5,602 bases of DNA from JALOOE01 sp964423545 (GCA_964423545.1 CAYRFV010000331.1:1-5602), one strand, 5' to 3'; shown: positions 1 through 5,466, counted from the stretch's first letter. A program made the numbers and translations. The notes: generated by a model from the letters alone, not told the origin.

Positions 1-92
1 ATGTCGATGCTGCCGTCGCTCCGTCGGCGTATGTCGGGCAGTCCGTCTGCAGATGTCGCCGCGCCCGATGCGGTGTTCGACTTATCGCTCAT
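1..92 (-). CDS. Unrecognised protein, N-terminal 30 residues only (runs off window start)
   Basis: On the minus strand an ATG at 92-90 overlaps the TGA stop of the LysE-type gene (ATGA, 4-nt overlap), the classic layout of translationally coupled operon genes. The frame stays open to the window edge and reads MSDKSNTASGA, then a polar stretch ending in LPDIRRRSDGSID. The visible part is hydrophilic, rich in Ser, Ala and Arg, with no signal peptide or membrane segment. I do not recognise the family. No strong Shine-Dalgarno is visible, which fits coupling to the upstream gene. It would be the most distal visible gene of the minus-strand group. The alternative is a chance open frame, since only 30 codons can be seen. 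Confidence 0.5.
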   Translation of the reverse strand, partial: MSDKSNTASGAATSADGLPDIRRRSDGSID

Positions 93-685
93 GACCAGAA
101 CAGCCCCAACGTCGCGGCGGCGAGCCCCGCCATGATGCGATTGATACGCCGCAGGGCGACAGGATCGTGTATCCAGGTGCGCAGCAGACTCCCGCTTCCC
201 GCCCACAGGGTGATGCACGGTACGGCCACGGTGATGAAGACCGAGGCAGTCGCCACGACCCGTTCCGCAAAGTGCTCGCCTGCGGGCACGAAGGCGGCGA
301 TCACGGTGGTGGCCATGATCCATACCTTGGGATTGACGATCTGGAACACGGCCGCTTCGAAGAACCGGATCGGTCGCCGCGCGCTGACGGTCTTCAACGC
401 TGCCGCGTTCCAGAGCTGGTACGCAAGCCAGAGCATGTAAACGCTGCCCGCGAATTTCAACACCGTCTGGGAAGCGGGTACGGTGACGAATAGCGCCCCA
501 AGGCCGGCGCCGACCAGGCAGATCATCAGCCCGGTGCCCGCCAGCACACCGGCCAGGTGCCCGCAGGTGCGGCGCAGCCCGAACGCGAGCCCGGACGCCA
601 GCAACAGCACGTTGTTCGGTCCGGGCGTGATGGTCATTACGAAGGCATACGCCGTCAGCGCCCACAGAATGTCGATCGACAACAT
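89..685 (-). CDS. LysE/RhtB-family amino-acid (or related metabolite) exporter
   Basis: A 198-residue inner-membrane protein of normal length for the LysE/RhtB translocator family, which exports amino acids and related small metabolites using the proton motive force. The N-terminal helix carries the family motif TPGPNN (residues 20-25). A Gly-rich second helix follows (GHLAGVLAGTG, 42-52), then NPK (118-120) at the start of the central helix block. Roughly six hydrophobic segments can be traced. The ATG at 685 is preceded by GAGG seven nucleotides upstream. The gene is on the same strand as the SnoaL-like and cupin genes and is followed by an overlapping small gene. The divergent MocR regulator fits the common pairing of LysE-type exporters with a dedicated regulator. 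The substrate cannot be read from sequence. Confidence 0.9.
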   Translation of the reverse strand: MLSIDILWALTAYAFVMTITPGPNNVLLLASGLAFGLRRTCGHLAGVLAGTGLMICLVGAGLGALFVTVPASQTVLKFAGSVYMLWLAYQLWNAAALKTVSARRPIRFFEAAVFQIVNPKVWIMATTVIAAFVPAGEHFAERVVATASVFITVAVPCITLWAGSGSLLRTWIHDPVALRRINRIMAGLAAATLGLFWS

Positions 686-694
686 GGCACTACC

Positions 695-781
695 TCATGG
701 CCCGATGTGAGCGTGGGAAGGAGCCGCTCGGGGTCTGCGCCAGACCATCACCGCAATGAGCGCGAGACAGGCCGCCGCCAT
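695..781 (-). CDS. Candidate 28-residue hydrophobic small ORF between the SnoaL-like and exporter genes
   Basis: The 107-nt gap between the SnoaL-like stop and the exporter start is almost filled by one minus-strand ORF beginning MAAACLALIAVMVWRRPRAA. It starts 11 nt after the SnoaL-like stop and ends 9 nt before the exporter ATG. Its TGA overlaps the GAGG ribosome binding site of the exporter, so its translation could couple to the exporter. Residues 2-14 are hydrophobic and followed by Arg-Arg, like a minimal membrane-anchored peptide with a cytoplasmic positive flank. Only a weak purine run (GAGAA) lies upstream of its ATG. It could equally be a chance frame in a GC-rich spacer; no family is recognised. 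Confidence 0.22.
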   Translation of the reverse strand: MAAACLALIAVMVWRRPRAAPSHAHIGP

Positions 782-792
782 CGCCCGTTCTC

Positions 793-1155
793 TCACTCCG
801 CGTACAGTGCACGGCCACGCGCCGCAAGGCCGCCTGCGTCAAACTCGAAGACCTCCGCCGAGAGTCCCCGATGTCCGCGGTACAGAATCAACAGGGTGTC
901 GACGCCGACCAGCACATCCACCAGTTCGAAATGCAGAGTGGGCAGTCGCACCAGACCGACCCGCCAGTAGGCCCGCACTGCGTCCTTGCCCTTGAGTCGG
1001 CCTGACGCCTCTTTGGCAAACTGGCTGATCAGGGGTGACGAAAACTCGAAGTCGTCTCTGAAATGTGCCAGCACTGCATCGAGGTCGTGCGCGTTCCAGG
1101 CGGCGATCCAGCCTTCGGCAAATTCGCGGGCGCGCTGCGGGCTGAGTGATGTCAT
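793..1155 (-). CDS. SnoaL-like / NTF2-fold small protein
   Basis: A 120-residue protein with the pattern of the NTF2-like superfamily (SnoaL-like domain). An N-terminal helix with FAEGWIAAWNAHDLDAVLAHF (in part, residues 12-32) leads into the DDFEFSSPL strand. The GKDAVRAYWRVGL helix (56-68) follows, then antiparallel strands (LHFELVDVLVG, LLILYRG). The fold forms a cone-shaped pocket used by small isomerases, hydrolases and ligand-binding proteins; the actual reaction is not predictable here. The ATG at 1155 was chosen over an upstream in-frame ATG at 1239 because AGGAGAAGG lies just before it, and because the longer form would overlap the cupin gene. It starts 44 nt after the cupin stop, so the two are probably co-transcribed. 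Confidence 0.82.
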   Translation of the reverse strand: MTSLSPQRAREFAEGWIAAWNAHDLDAVLAHFRDDFEFSSPLISQFAKEASGRLKGKDAVRAYWRVGLVRLPTLHFELVDVLVGVDTLLILYRGHRGLSAEVFEFDAGGLAARGRALYAE

Positions 1156-1199
1156 GGTGCCTTCTCCTGTGACTGTGCGATGGCAAGGTATCGATACGG

Positions 1200-1679
1200 T
1201 CATCGATAGGGCATGCCGTCCTTGTGCGAGAACACCCATGCGCCGCCGACGAATCGGGCATGGAGATCGTCATCCGGATAGCTCACCTCATCTCCATCCG
1301 TTCGATCGCCGATCTCCAGATAGACGACGTCTTCCCGGGTTTCGTTGATGAGCGAATGGGCATTGCCCGTACCGGCCTTGAATCCGGCGCACATGCCTGG
1401 CGACAAGACCTGTTTGCCCGCGTTGGTATGCAAGGTCGGGCTTCCCTGGAGGATGTAGATGAACTCGTCCTGCCGCGTGTGCGCGTGACGCAACGACGAC
1501 GCGGCGCCCGGTGGGAGGCGGGTGAGATTGACACCGAAGTGAGTCAGCCCGAACAAATCGCCGAGCGGCCGCTTCTCCCGTCCCTTCACCCGCGCCGCCA
1601 GCATGGGCGGATACACCGAGGGTCTGGCGCGTAAGGGCGCCTCATCGGCTTTGATCGCAATCGGATAATCGTTTTCCAT
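1200..1679 (-). CDS. Single-domain cupin protein
   Basis: A 159-residue cupin. Motif 1 is visible as PPG, then H65-x-H67, then E72 and G79 (HAHTRQDE core). Motif 2 is PG at 94-95 with H108 and N112. The metal ligand set H65, H67, E72, H108 is therefore complete and a mononuclear metal site is expected. The YPP (23-25), GDLFGLTHFGVNLTRLPPG, LEIGDR and YPDDDL segments resemble the common uncharacterised bacterial cupins often annotated as cupin-domain or putative sugar-epimerase-like proteins; no substrate can be assigned. The start at 1679 has GGAGG nine nucleotides upstream and is preferred over the in-frame ATG at 1700, which has a weaker site. It is the first gene of the minus-strand group facing the MocR regulator. 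Confidence 0.87.
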   Translation of the reverse strand: MENDYPIAIKADEAPLRARPSVYPPMLAARVKGREKRPLGDLFGLTHFGVNLTRLPPGAASSLRHAHTRQDEFIYILQGSPTLHTNAGKQVLSPGMCAGFKAGTGNAHSLINETREDVVYLEIGDRTDGDEVSYPDDDLHARFVGGAWVFSHKDGMPYR

Positions 1680-1835
1680 CTGACCCAACCTCCACGTCAT
1701 TGACCTGCTGCCAATTTAGTGGTGAAGTTGCGACAGATACAGATTCAGCAACGTTATTTAGTTGCGGTACAGAATCAATGTAACGCAAACTGTATAGGCG
1801 AAGTCATCGTCGAACTGTACTGGATGGAGGTTGGC
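1680..1835. promoter_or_regulatory. Divergent control region between the cupin group and the MocR gene, with repeated TACAG half-sites
   Basis: This 156-nt spacer is more AT-rich than its neighbours. It contains a direct repeat TACAGATTCA (1738-1747) and TACAGAATCA (1768-1777), spaced 30 nt start to start, about three helical turns, each preceded by TTGCG. Two inverted copies follow: AACTGTA (1788-1794) and AACTGTA (1813-1819). MocR/GabR-type regulators are known to bind paired direct repeats in such divergent spacers, so these are the best operator candidates. Core promoter hexamers are not clear on either strand. The best minus-strand candidate is TTGATT (1778-1773), 16 nt, TAACGT (1756-1751), and it is weak, as expected for an activator-dependent promoter. 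Confidence 0.5.
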
Positions 1836-3242
1836 GTGGAAGTGTTGTATCGGCAACTCGCTGCCGAGCTCATCGAGCTCATCGCCACTGGCATCTATAC
1901 GCCGGGTGAACGTCTGCCAGGCGTGCGCAGCCTGGCGCACAAGCGTGGCGTGAGCGTCGCCACGGTGATCTCCGCCTACCAGACACTTGCAGATTCGGGC
2001 CACATCGAGGCGCGCCCGCGCTCCGGGTTTTACGTGAGGGCTCGACAGGTCTTGCCGGCTATCGAGCCCCCCGCACGCACGCGCACCACCCGGCCGCGGC
2101 CGGTCACCGGTCAGGCGATGGCGATGGCGCTCATCAAGTCGGCCAACGATCCTGGGATCGTGCAACTCGGTGCCGCCGTACCCGATCCGGATTTCCTTCC
2201 GACACAAGCCGTCTCGCACGCGCTGGCGCGCGTTGCACGCCTGGAGCGCAGCCGTGTCGCCGGTTACATGATGCCTCCCGGCGCACCCGAGCTGCGCCGG
2301 CAGATCGCACGGCGCATGAGCGAGACCGGCGGCGGCGTGTCGGCCGACGACATCGTCATCACCACCGGCTGCCAGGAGGCCTTGAGCCTCGCGTTGCGCG
2401 CCGTGACCAAGCCCGGGGACGTGGTCGCCGTCGAGTCACCGGCGTTCTACGGTTTGCTGCACGTCATGGAGTCCCTGGGGCTCGAAGTCCTGGAAATCCC
2501 GGCGCATCCGCGCGAGGGCATCGCCCTCGACGCACTCGGCTTCGCACTCGATCGCTGGAAAGTCGCGGCCTGCGTGGTGGTGCCGAACTTCAGCAACCCG
2601 CTCGGTTTTCGCATGTCGGATGAGCGCAAGCTCGCTCTGGTCCGTCTGCTCGCCAAACATCGCGTGCCGCTCATCGAGGATGATGTCTATGGTGATCTGG
2701 GTTACGACCCACAGCGGCCGTCTACCTGCAAGGGCCTCGCGCCGGAAGCGGACATTCTGTATTGCAGTTCGTTTTCCAAGACCCTGTCGCCGGGTTTGCG
2801 CATCGGCTGGGTCGCGGCGAGCGGGCAACGCCGCGAACGCATCGAATACCTGAAGTACGTCACCAGCATCGCCAGCCCCACCGCGCCGCAGCTCGCGGCG
2901 GCCGAATTGCTGGAAAGCGGCCGTTACGAACGCTACCTGCGCGAGGTGCGCGGACGCTACGCCAGCGCCGTAGTGCGCATGAGCGATGCGCTCATGCGCA
3001 CCTTCCCCGACGACACCCGGCTCTCGCAACCAGTCGGCGGCTTCGTGCTGTGGGTGGAGCTGCCGGACGGGATCGACGGCTTCAAAATGGCACAGCGCGC
3101 CCTGCAAGAAGGCGTGAGCATCGCACCGGGAACGTTGTTTTCCGCAAGCGGCAAGTTCAACAACTTCATCCGCCTGTCTTGCGCACGGGTCTGGGATGCC
3201 CGGCTGGAGCGCGCCTTGCTCACGTTGGCAAGGCTCATGTGA
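1836..3242 (+). CDS. MocR-type transcriptional regulator (GntR winged helix plus class I aminotransferase domain), YdcR-like
   Basis: A 468-residue PLP-dependent regulator. Residues 3-68 form a GntR-type winged helix (LYRQLAAELIELI, PGERLPGVRSLA, GVSVATVISAYQTL, the last being the recognition helix). A Pro/Arg-rich linker covers about 69-105 and a fold-type I aminotransferase domain runs from 108 to the end. PLP-site residues are intact: NFSNPLG (251-257), IEDDVYG with D283 and Y285, the Schiff-base lysine K315 in SSFSKTLSPG, and a carboxylate-binding Arg in FIRLSCAR. The whole protein resembles E. coli YdcR in pattern and length. GTG at 1836 is chosen because GGAGG sits at 1826-1830 and MEVLYRQLA matches the usual N-terminus. 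ATG 1824 and GTG 1719 are in-frame but lack a good ribosome site. It is divergent from the exporter group, its likely target. Confidence 0.9.
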   Translation: MEVLYRQLAAELIELIATGIYTPGERLPGVRSLAHKRGVSVATVISAYQTLADSGHIEARPRSGFYVRARQVLPAIEPPARTRTTRPRPVTGQAMAMALIKSANDPGIVQLGAAVPDPDFLPTQAVSHALARVARLERSRVAGYMMPPGAPELRRQIARRMSETGGGVSADDIVITTGCQEALSLALRAVTKPGDVVAVESPAFYGLLHVMESLGLEVLEIPAHPREGIALDALGFALDRWKVAACVVVPNFSNPLGFRMSDERKLALVRLLAKHRVPLIEDDVYGDLGYDPQRPSTCKGLAPEADILYCSSFSKTLSPGLRIGWVAASGQRRERIEYLKYVTSIASPTAPQLAAAELLESGRYERYLREVRGRYASAVVRMSDALMRTFPDDTRLSQPVGGFVLWVELPDGIDGFKMAQRALQEGVSIAPGTLFSASGKFNNFIRLSCARVWDARLERALLTLARLM

Positions 3243-3252
3243 TCTCGGGTGC

Positions 3253-3536
3253 TCATTTCGCACGCGCATCGAGCAGCGATCGAATGCGCTGCTCGTCCCA
3301 TAGCAGTGGCGTCCCCGACGCCAGATCGAACAGGGTCACCTCCGGTGGCAACGTTTCGTCGAGGATCGCAGCCACGATGTCCGGCGCCAGGGTGGTGAGG
3401 TTGACCATCCGGCTCACATAGGCCCGATCCATCCCCTCGCGTTCGGCCACTTCGGACAGCGTGCGCGCCTGGCCGGACTCCAGCATGGCGAGCCAGCGGT
3501 GGCCAGTTGCTTCTGGTTGAGATGTACGACTTCCAT
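3253..3536 (-). pseudogene. Broken HTH gene: start of one small DNA-binding protein joined out of frame to the C-terminus of another
   Basis: A good ribosome site (AAGGAG) and ATG at 3536 begin MEVVHLNQKQLA, typical of the first helix of small HTH_17/excisionase-like proteins. In that frame translation then degenerates and stops at 3414. One frame over, from about 3506 to the stop at 3253, runs a coherent 80-residue segment: HRWLAMLESGQ, LSEVAEREGMDRAYVSRMV (helix-turn-helix), LAPDIVAAILD and a WDEQ tail. This matches the C-terminal two thirds of phage/recombinase-associated HTH proteins, whose own first ~30 residues are missing. The simplest reading is a deletion joining two adjacent genes. 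A TTG-initiated 99-residue version from 3552 is formally possible, but would start inside the ribosome site. It lies 79 nt downstream of fic and converges with the MocR gene. Confidence 0.6.
3270..3295. repeat. Perfect 9-bp inverted repeat after the MocR gene, possible bidirectional transcription stop
   Basis: CGAGCAGCG (3270-3278) and CGCTGCTCG (3287-3295) form a perfect 9-bp stem with an 8-nt loop, 28 nt after the MocR stop, at the junction of two converging genes. No T-run follows on either strand, so it is not a canonical intrinsic terminator. It also encodes the end of the broken HTH gene, so chance or coding constraint is possible. Confidence 0.35.
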
Positions 3537-3615
3537 CTTGGTCTCCTTCCAAACGAGTTGGCAGGCATCCATGAAGGCGCTGTTCGGCCAGGGAGCCAAG
3601 TCGTTTCGAGTGGGT

Positions 3616-4743
3616 TTACCTCGTCGGTGGTTCGTTCAACTCGTAGCTGGTACTGCGCCCCCCCGCAGCGGATTTGCGCAATGCGCCTTGGGCCAGCAAT
3701 TCGTTGATGTCGCGCAGGGCCGTGTCCGGCGAGCACTTGGCAATCGCCGCCCACTTGCTCGTGGTGAGCTTGCCTTCAAAGCCCTCGTGCAGGCGGTTGA
3801 GCAGCTTCACCTGCCGAGCGTTCATCGGCGTGCCAGCAAAGCGCTGCCAGAAGCGCGCCTTGGCCAGCACGGCGTCGAGGGTGTGCTGGGCCTGATCGAC
3901 CGCATGGTGCAAGGCACCGAGGAACCAGGCGAGCCACTCGGTGACGTCGAGCGTCCCCTTCTGGGTGCGTTCCAGGATGTCGTAGTACGCCTTGCGCTCC
4001 CGCTGGATCTGCGCCGAAAGGCTGTAGAAGCGTTGCGGGCTGCCGTCGGCGCGCGCAAGCCACAGGTCACCGATGGCGCGGGCGATGCGGCCGTTGCCGT
4101 CGTCGAAGGGATGCAGGGTGACAAACCACAGATGGGCGAGTCCCGCCTTGATGAGTGGTGGTTCCTCCGACTCCCCATTGACCCATTCGAGAAAACGCTC
4201 CATCTCGGCGGGCAGGCGCAAAGCCGGCGGCGCTTCGAAATGCACCCGCTGCCGCCCGATCGGACCGGATACCACCTGCATCGGACCGCTGGCATCGTCC
4301 CGCCAGCTACCGACCCGGATCTTGGAAAGACCGGAGTAGCCAGTCGGGAAGAGCGCCGCGTGCCAGCCGAACAATCGCTCCCGTGTAACCGGAGCCGCGC
4401 AGTTGGCCGTGGCATCGAGCACCATCTCGACCACGCCCTCAATGTGCCGATCCACCGGCGCCAGGGCCCCGATGTCCACGCCAAGGCGACGGGCGATGGA
4501 CGAGCGCACGGACTCGACATCGAGCCGTTCGCCCTCGATCTCGCTGGTCTTGACCACGTCCGAGGTCAAGGCCGCGAGGCTCGCCTGGTCGCGCAAGACC
4601 ATGCCGACGTCGGCCAAGCGTCCCATCAGCAGACCTTGGGCACGGCTGACCTCGGCCAGGGAGCCGGCAAGCGTGGCCAGGTCGTAGCGCCACTTGGGCC
4701 AGTCGCCAGACTGCCAGATGTAGTGGTATTCTCCGCTGTTCAT
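3616..4743 (-). CDS. Fic-family protein (probable AMP-transferase, class II auto-inhibited) with C-terminal winged helix
   Basis: A 375-residue Fic protein. The N-terminal DUF4172-like segment has YIWQSGDWPKWRYD (8-21). The class II inhibitory motif TSEIEG (T66 to E70-G71) places the autoinhibitory glutamate in front of the active site. The flap is around 141-170 (KIRVGSWRDD and following). The catalytic motif HPFDDGNGRIAR (211-222) is complete, including the His base, the metal-binding acidic residue and both Arg. Residues about 308-370 form a winged helix (LTTSKWAAIAKCSPDTALRD, then a wing GGRSTSYEL). Such proteins transfer AMP from ATP to hydroxyl side chains of target proteins; the target is unknown. 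ATG 4743 is preferred over in-frame ATG 4794: it directly follows a -10 box and places YIWQ at the usual distance. No Shine-Dalgarno is present, consistent with a leaderless mRNA. Paired operators suggest autoregulation. Confidence 0.9.
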   Translation of the reverse strand: MNSGEYHYIWQSGDWPKWRYDLATLAGSLAEVSRAQGLLMGRLADVGMVLRDQASLAALTSDVVKTSEIEGERLDVESVRSSIARRLGVDIGALAPVDRHIEGVVEMVLDATANCAAPVTRERLFGWHAALFPTGYSGLSKIRVGSWRDDASGPMQVVSGPIGRQRVHFEAPPALRLPAEMERFLEWVNGESEEPPLIKAGLAHLWFVTLHPFDDGNGRIARAIGDLWLARADGSPQRFYSLSAQIQRERKAYYDILERTQKGTLDVTEWLAWFLGALHHAVDQAQHTLDAVLAKARFWQRFAGTPMNARQVKLLNRLHEGFEGKLTTSKWAAIAKCSPDTALRDINELLAQGALRKSAAGGRSTSYELNEPPTR

Positions 4744-4770
4744 ACGGAGATTATGGGCCCCATTCTCCGC
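4744..4770. promoter_or_regulatory. Operator 1 of fic: 27-bp inverted repeat over the -10 box and start site
   Basis: On the minus strand GCGGAGA-N13-TCTCCGT, with a nearly palindromic GGGGCCC centre. It covers the -10 box, most of the -35/-10 spacer and the base before the ATG, so bound protein would block RNA polymerase. The Fic C-terminal winged helix is the most economical candidate binder (inference). Confidence 0.7.
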
Positions 4771-4778
4771 ATGCGCAA
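4750..4778 (-). promoter_or_regulatory. Sigma70-type promoter of fic giving a leaderless transcript
   Basis: Minus strand: TTGCGC (4778-4773), exactly 17 nt, then CATAAT (4755-4750), with the fic ATG beginning 7 nt after the last base of the -10 box. Transcription should start at or within a base of the A of ATG. This agrees with the absence of a ribosome binding site. Confidence 0.62.
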
Positions 4779-4797
4779 GACATCCGCCGCACATGGT

Positions 4798-4824
4798 GCG
4801 GAGATAGGCCGCCTCATTCTCCGC
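4798..4824. promoter_or_regulatory. Operator 2 of fic: upstream copy of the 27-bp inverted repeat
   Basis: GCGGAGA-N13-TCTCCGC with perfect 7-bp arms, centred 54 bp upstream of operator 1. It is preceded on the minus strand by TTGCAC (4831-4826), in the same relation as TTGCGC to operator 1. The whole promoter-operator unit therefore looks duplicated, with the upstream -10 (CCTATC) decayed. A second short palindrome, CCGCAC-ATG-GTGCGG (4787-4801), overlaps its left arm. Confidence 0.68.
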
Positions 4825-5080
4825 AGTGCAAGCAAGCCAGTGGGGGGACGTAGTTCGCTTCCGTCTTTGGGAATCGAGCTGGCATCAGAAAGCAAACGGG
4901 TTTAGCGGTCCTATCGCCAACCAATCTACGAGAAGAACCGCTTGATGTTCCGCGAATTCCGGCCTGTCAACCCCCGCTTTTCGCAGCAGCCATCAGAGCT
5001 TATCAACTTGCCGGAACTCCGGAATTGTGTTGTTTCAACGGGGTTTGACGCTGGCTGCCGCCCCACCACCAATATATAAA

Positions 5081-5108
5081 GGACAACCGTTCTCGGTTGG
5101 CCTTTTTT
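5081..5108 (+). terminator. Rho-independent terminator
   Basis: CAACCG (5084-5089), loop TTCT in the context CCGTTCTCGG, CGGTTG (5094-5099), flanked by GG/CC pairs across an A-G mismatch, then six T (5103-5108). This is a strong plus-strand signal. On the minus strand the same hairpin is followed by TTTATATATT, so it may act both ways. No upstream plus-strand gene lies within several hundred bases, so the transcript it ends is not identified. Confidence 0.72.
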
Positions 5109-5151
5109 CTTGCCCGGCCGCGCCGGTTCCCGCGTGTTGTTGGGGGTTCCT

Positions 5152-5275
5152 GCGGAAGCCTGCGGACTTCGCCGCTCACCCTGTCGGCCCGTTTCAGGCC
5201 ACCTTCCACTCTCTCCCGGCCGTTGTTCTCTCCGGCCTCGCTCCGGGAAACTGGCCCGAAGTCCGCAAAGGCCGC
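5152..5275. repeat. Large nested inverted repeat (candidate structured RNA or element remnant)
   Basis: Outer arms TGCGGACTTCG (5161-5171) and CGAAGTCCGCA (5257-5267) pair perfectly over 11 bp. Directly inside, GGCCCGTTTC (5186-5195) pairs with GAAACTGGCC (5247-5256) with one mismatch, leaving a 14-nt one-sided bulge. TCCCGG (5214-5219) faces CCGGGA (5243-5248), an alternative inner pair. Outside, GCGG and CC (5152-5160) can pair with GG and CCGC (5270-5275). Confidence 0.5.
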
Positions 5276-5361
5276 AACGCAGACCCATACAGATCAATGG
5301 GTTACGCGCGGACGAATCGAGCAGTTGGATTACAGCACCGGGTGGCGTAGGAAACGCTGCG

Positions 5362-5407
5362 GTTGCGTTTTGTCGGTAGTTGTCGATCGCTACCGACACA
5401 TTGCAAC
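5362..5407. repeat. 46-bp imperfect palindrome upstream of the antitoxin promoter
   Basis: Perfect arms TGTCGGTAG (5371-5379) and CTACCGACA (5390-5398) enclose a 10-nt loop. After symmetric 4-nt unpaired stretches come outer arms GTTGC (5362-5366) and GCAAC (5403-5407). No T-run follows. It ends about 40 bp before the -35 box of the antitoxin promoter, so a regulatory site, a terminator-like stop or a cruciform are all possible. Confidence 0.6.
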
Positions 5408-5436
5408 ACGGATGTACGTGCTTGGATGATGGACGA

Positions 5437-5466
5437 GACAAGAAACACCTTGTCAGGACAATGTCC
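5437..5466. promoter_or_regulatory. Cluster of GACAA/TTGTC half-sites, probable operator of the toxin-antitoxin operon
   Basis: Four half-sites alternate in orientation: GACAAG (5437-5442), CTTGTC (5449-5454), GGACAA (5456-5461), TGTCC (5462-5466). They form three overlapping palindromes (arms of 6, 5 and 5 bp) that cover the -35 box and part of the spacer. Ribbon-helix-helix antitoxins such as DUF1778 proteins typically bind arrays of short inverted sites over their own promoter. Confidence 0.6.

Larger units (their letters stand above)
4832..5436. other. About 600 bp without a convincing gene between fic and the antitoxin operon
   Basis: No frame here shows a ribosome site plus recognisable protein sequence. 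The only long frame is a minus-strand one (4926-5573) of low-complexity composition that also crosses the antitoxin start. What is visible is structural: tandem CCGGAACT-CCGGAATT (5011-5026) mirrored by AATTCCGG (4955-4962), a terminator hairpin (5081-5108), a small GC hairpin CCGGC-CGC-GCCGG (5114-5126), a large nested inverted repeat (5152-5275) and a 46-bp palindrome (5362-5407). It could be a remnant or intergenic part of an integrative element, or encode a structured RNA. No tRNA was seen. Confidence 0.6.

Noticed and set aside
1719..1835. N-terminal extension of the MocR gene from GTG 1719 or ATG 1824
   Set aside because: The extension would translate the operator region and has no ribosome site at 1719. 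GGAGG at 1826-1830 and family N-termini favour GTG 1836.
2436..3269. Minus-strand open frame of 277 codons opposite the MocR gene
   Set aside because: It lies entirely antisense to conserved aminotransferase sequence and shows no coherent protein pattern.
4744..4794. Fic start at ATG 4794
   Set aside because: It would begin upstream of the clear promoter, lacks a ribosome site and adds 17 residues not expected before the YIWQ segment.
3499..4905. Plus-strand open frame of 468 codons opposite fic
   Set aside because: Fic on the other strand is unmistakable, with its full catalytic motif. The long antisense frame is a codon-position artefact of high GC and shows no family features.
5362..5407. 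Integron attC-like site
   Set aside because: The GTTGC/GCAAC outer arms are in the wrong order for attC (which begins RYYYAAC and ends GTTRRRY), and no gene cassette or integrase is present.
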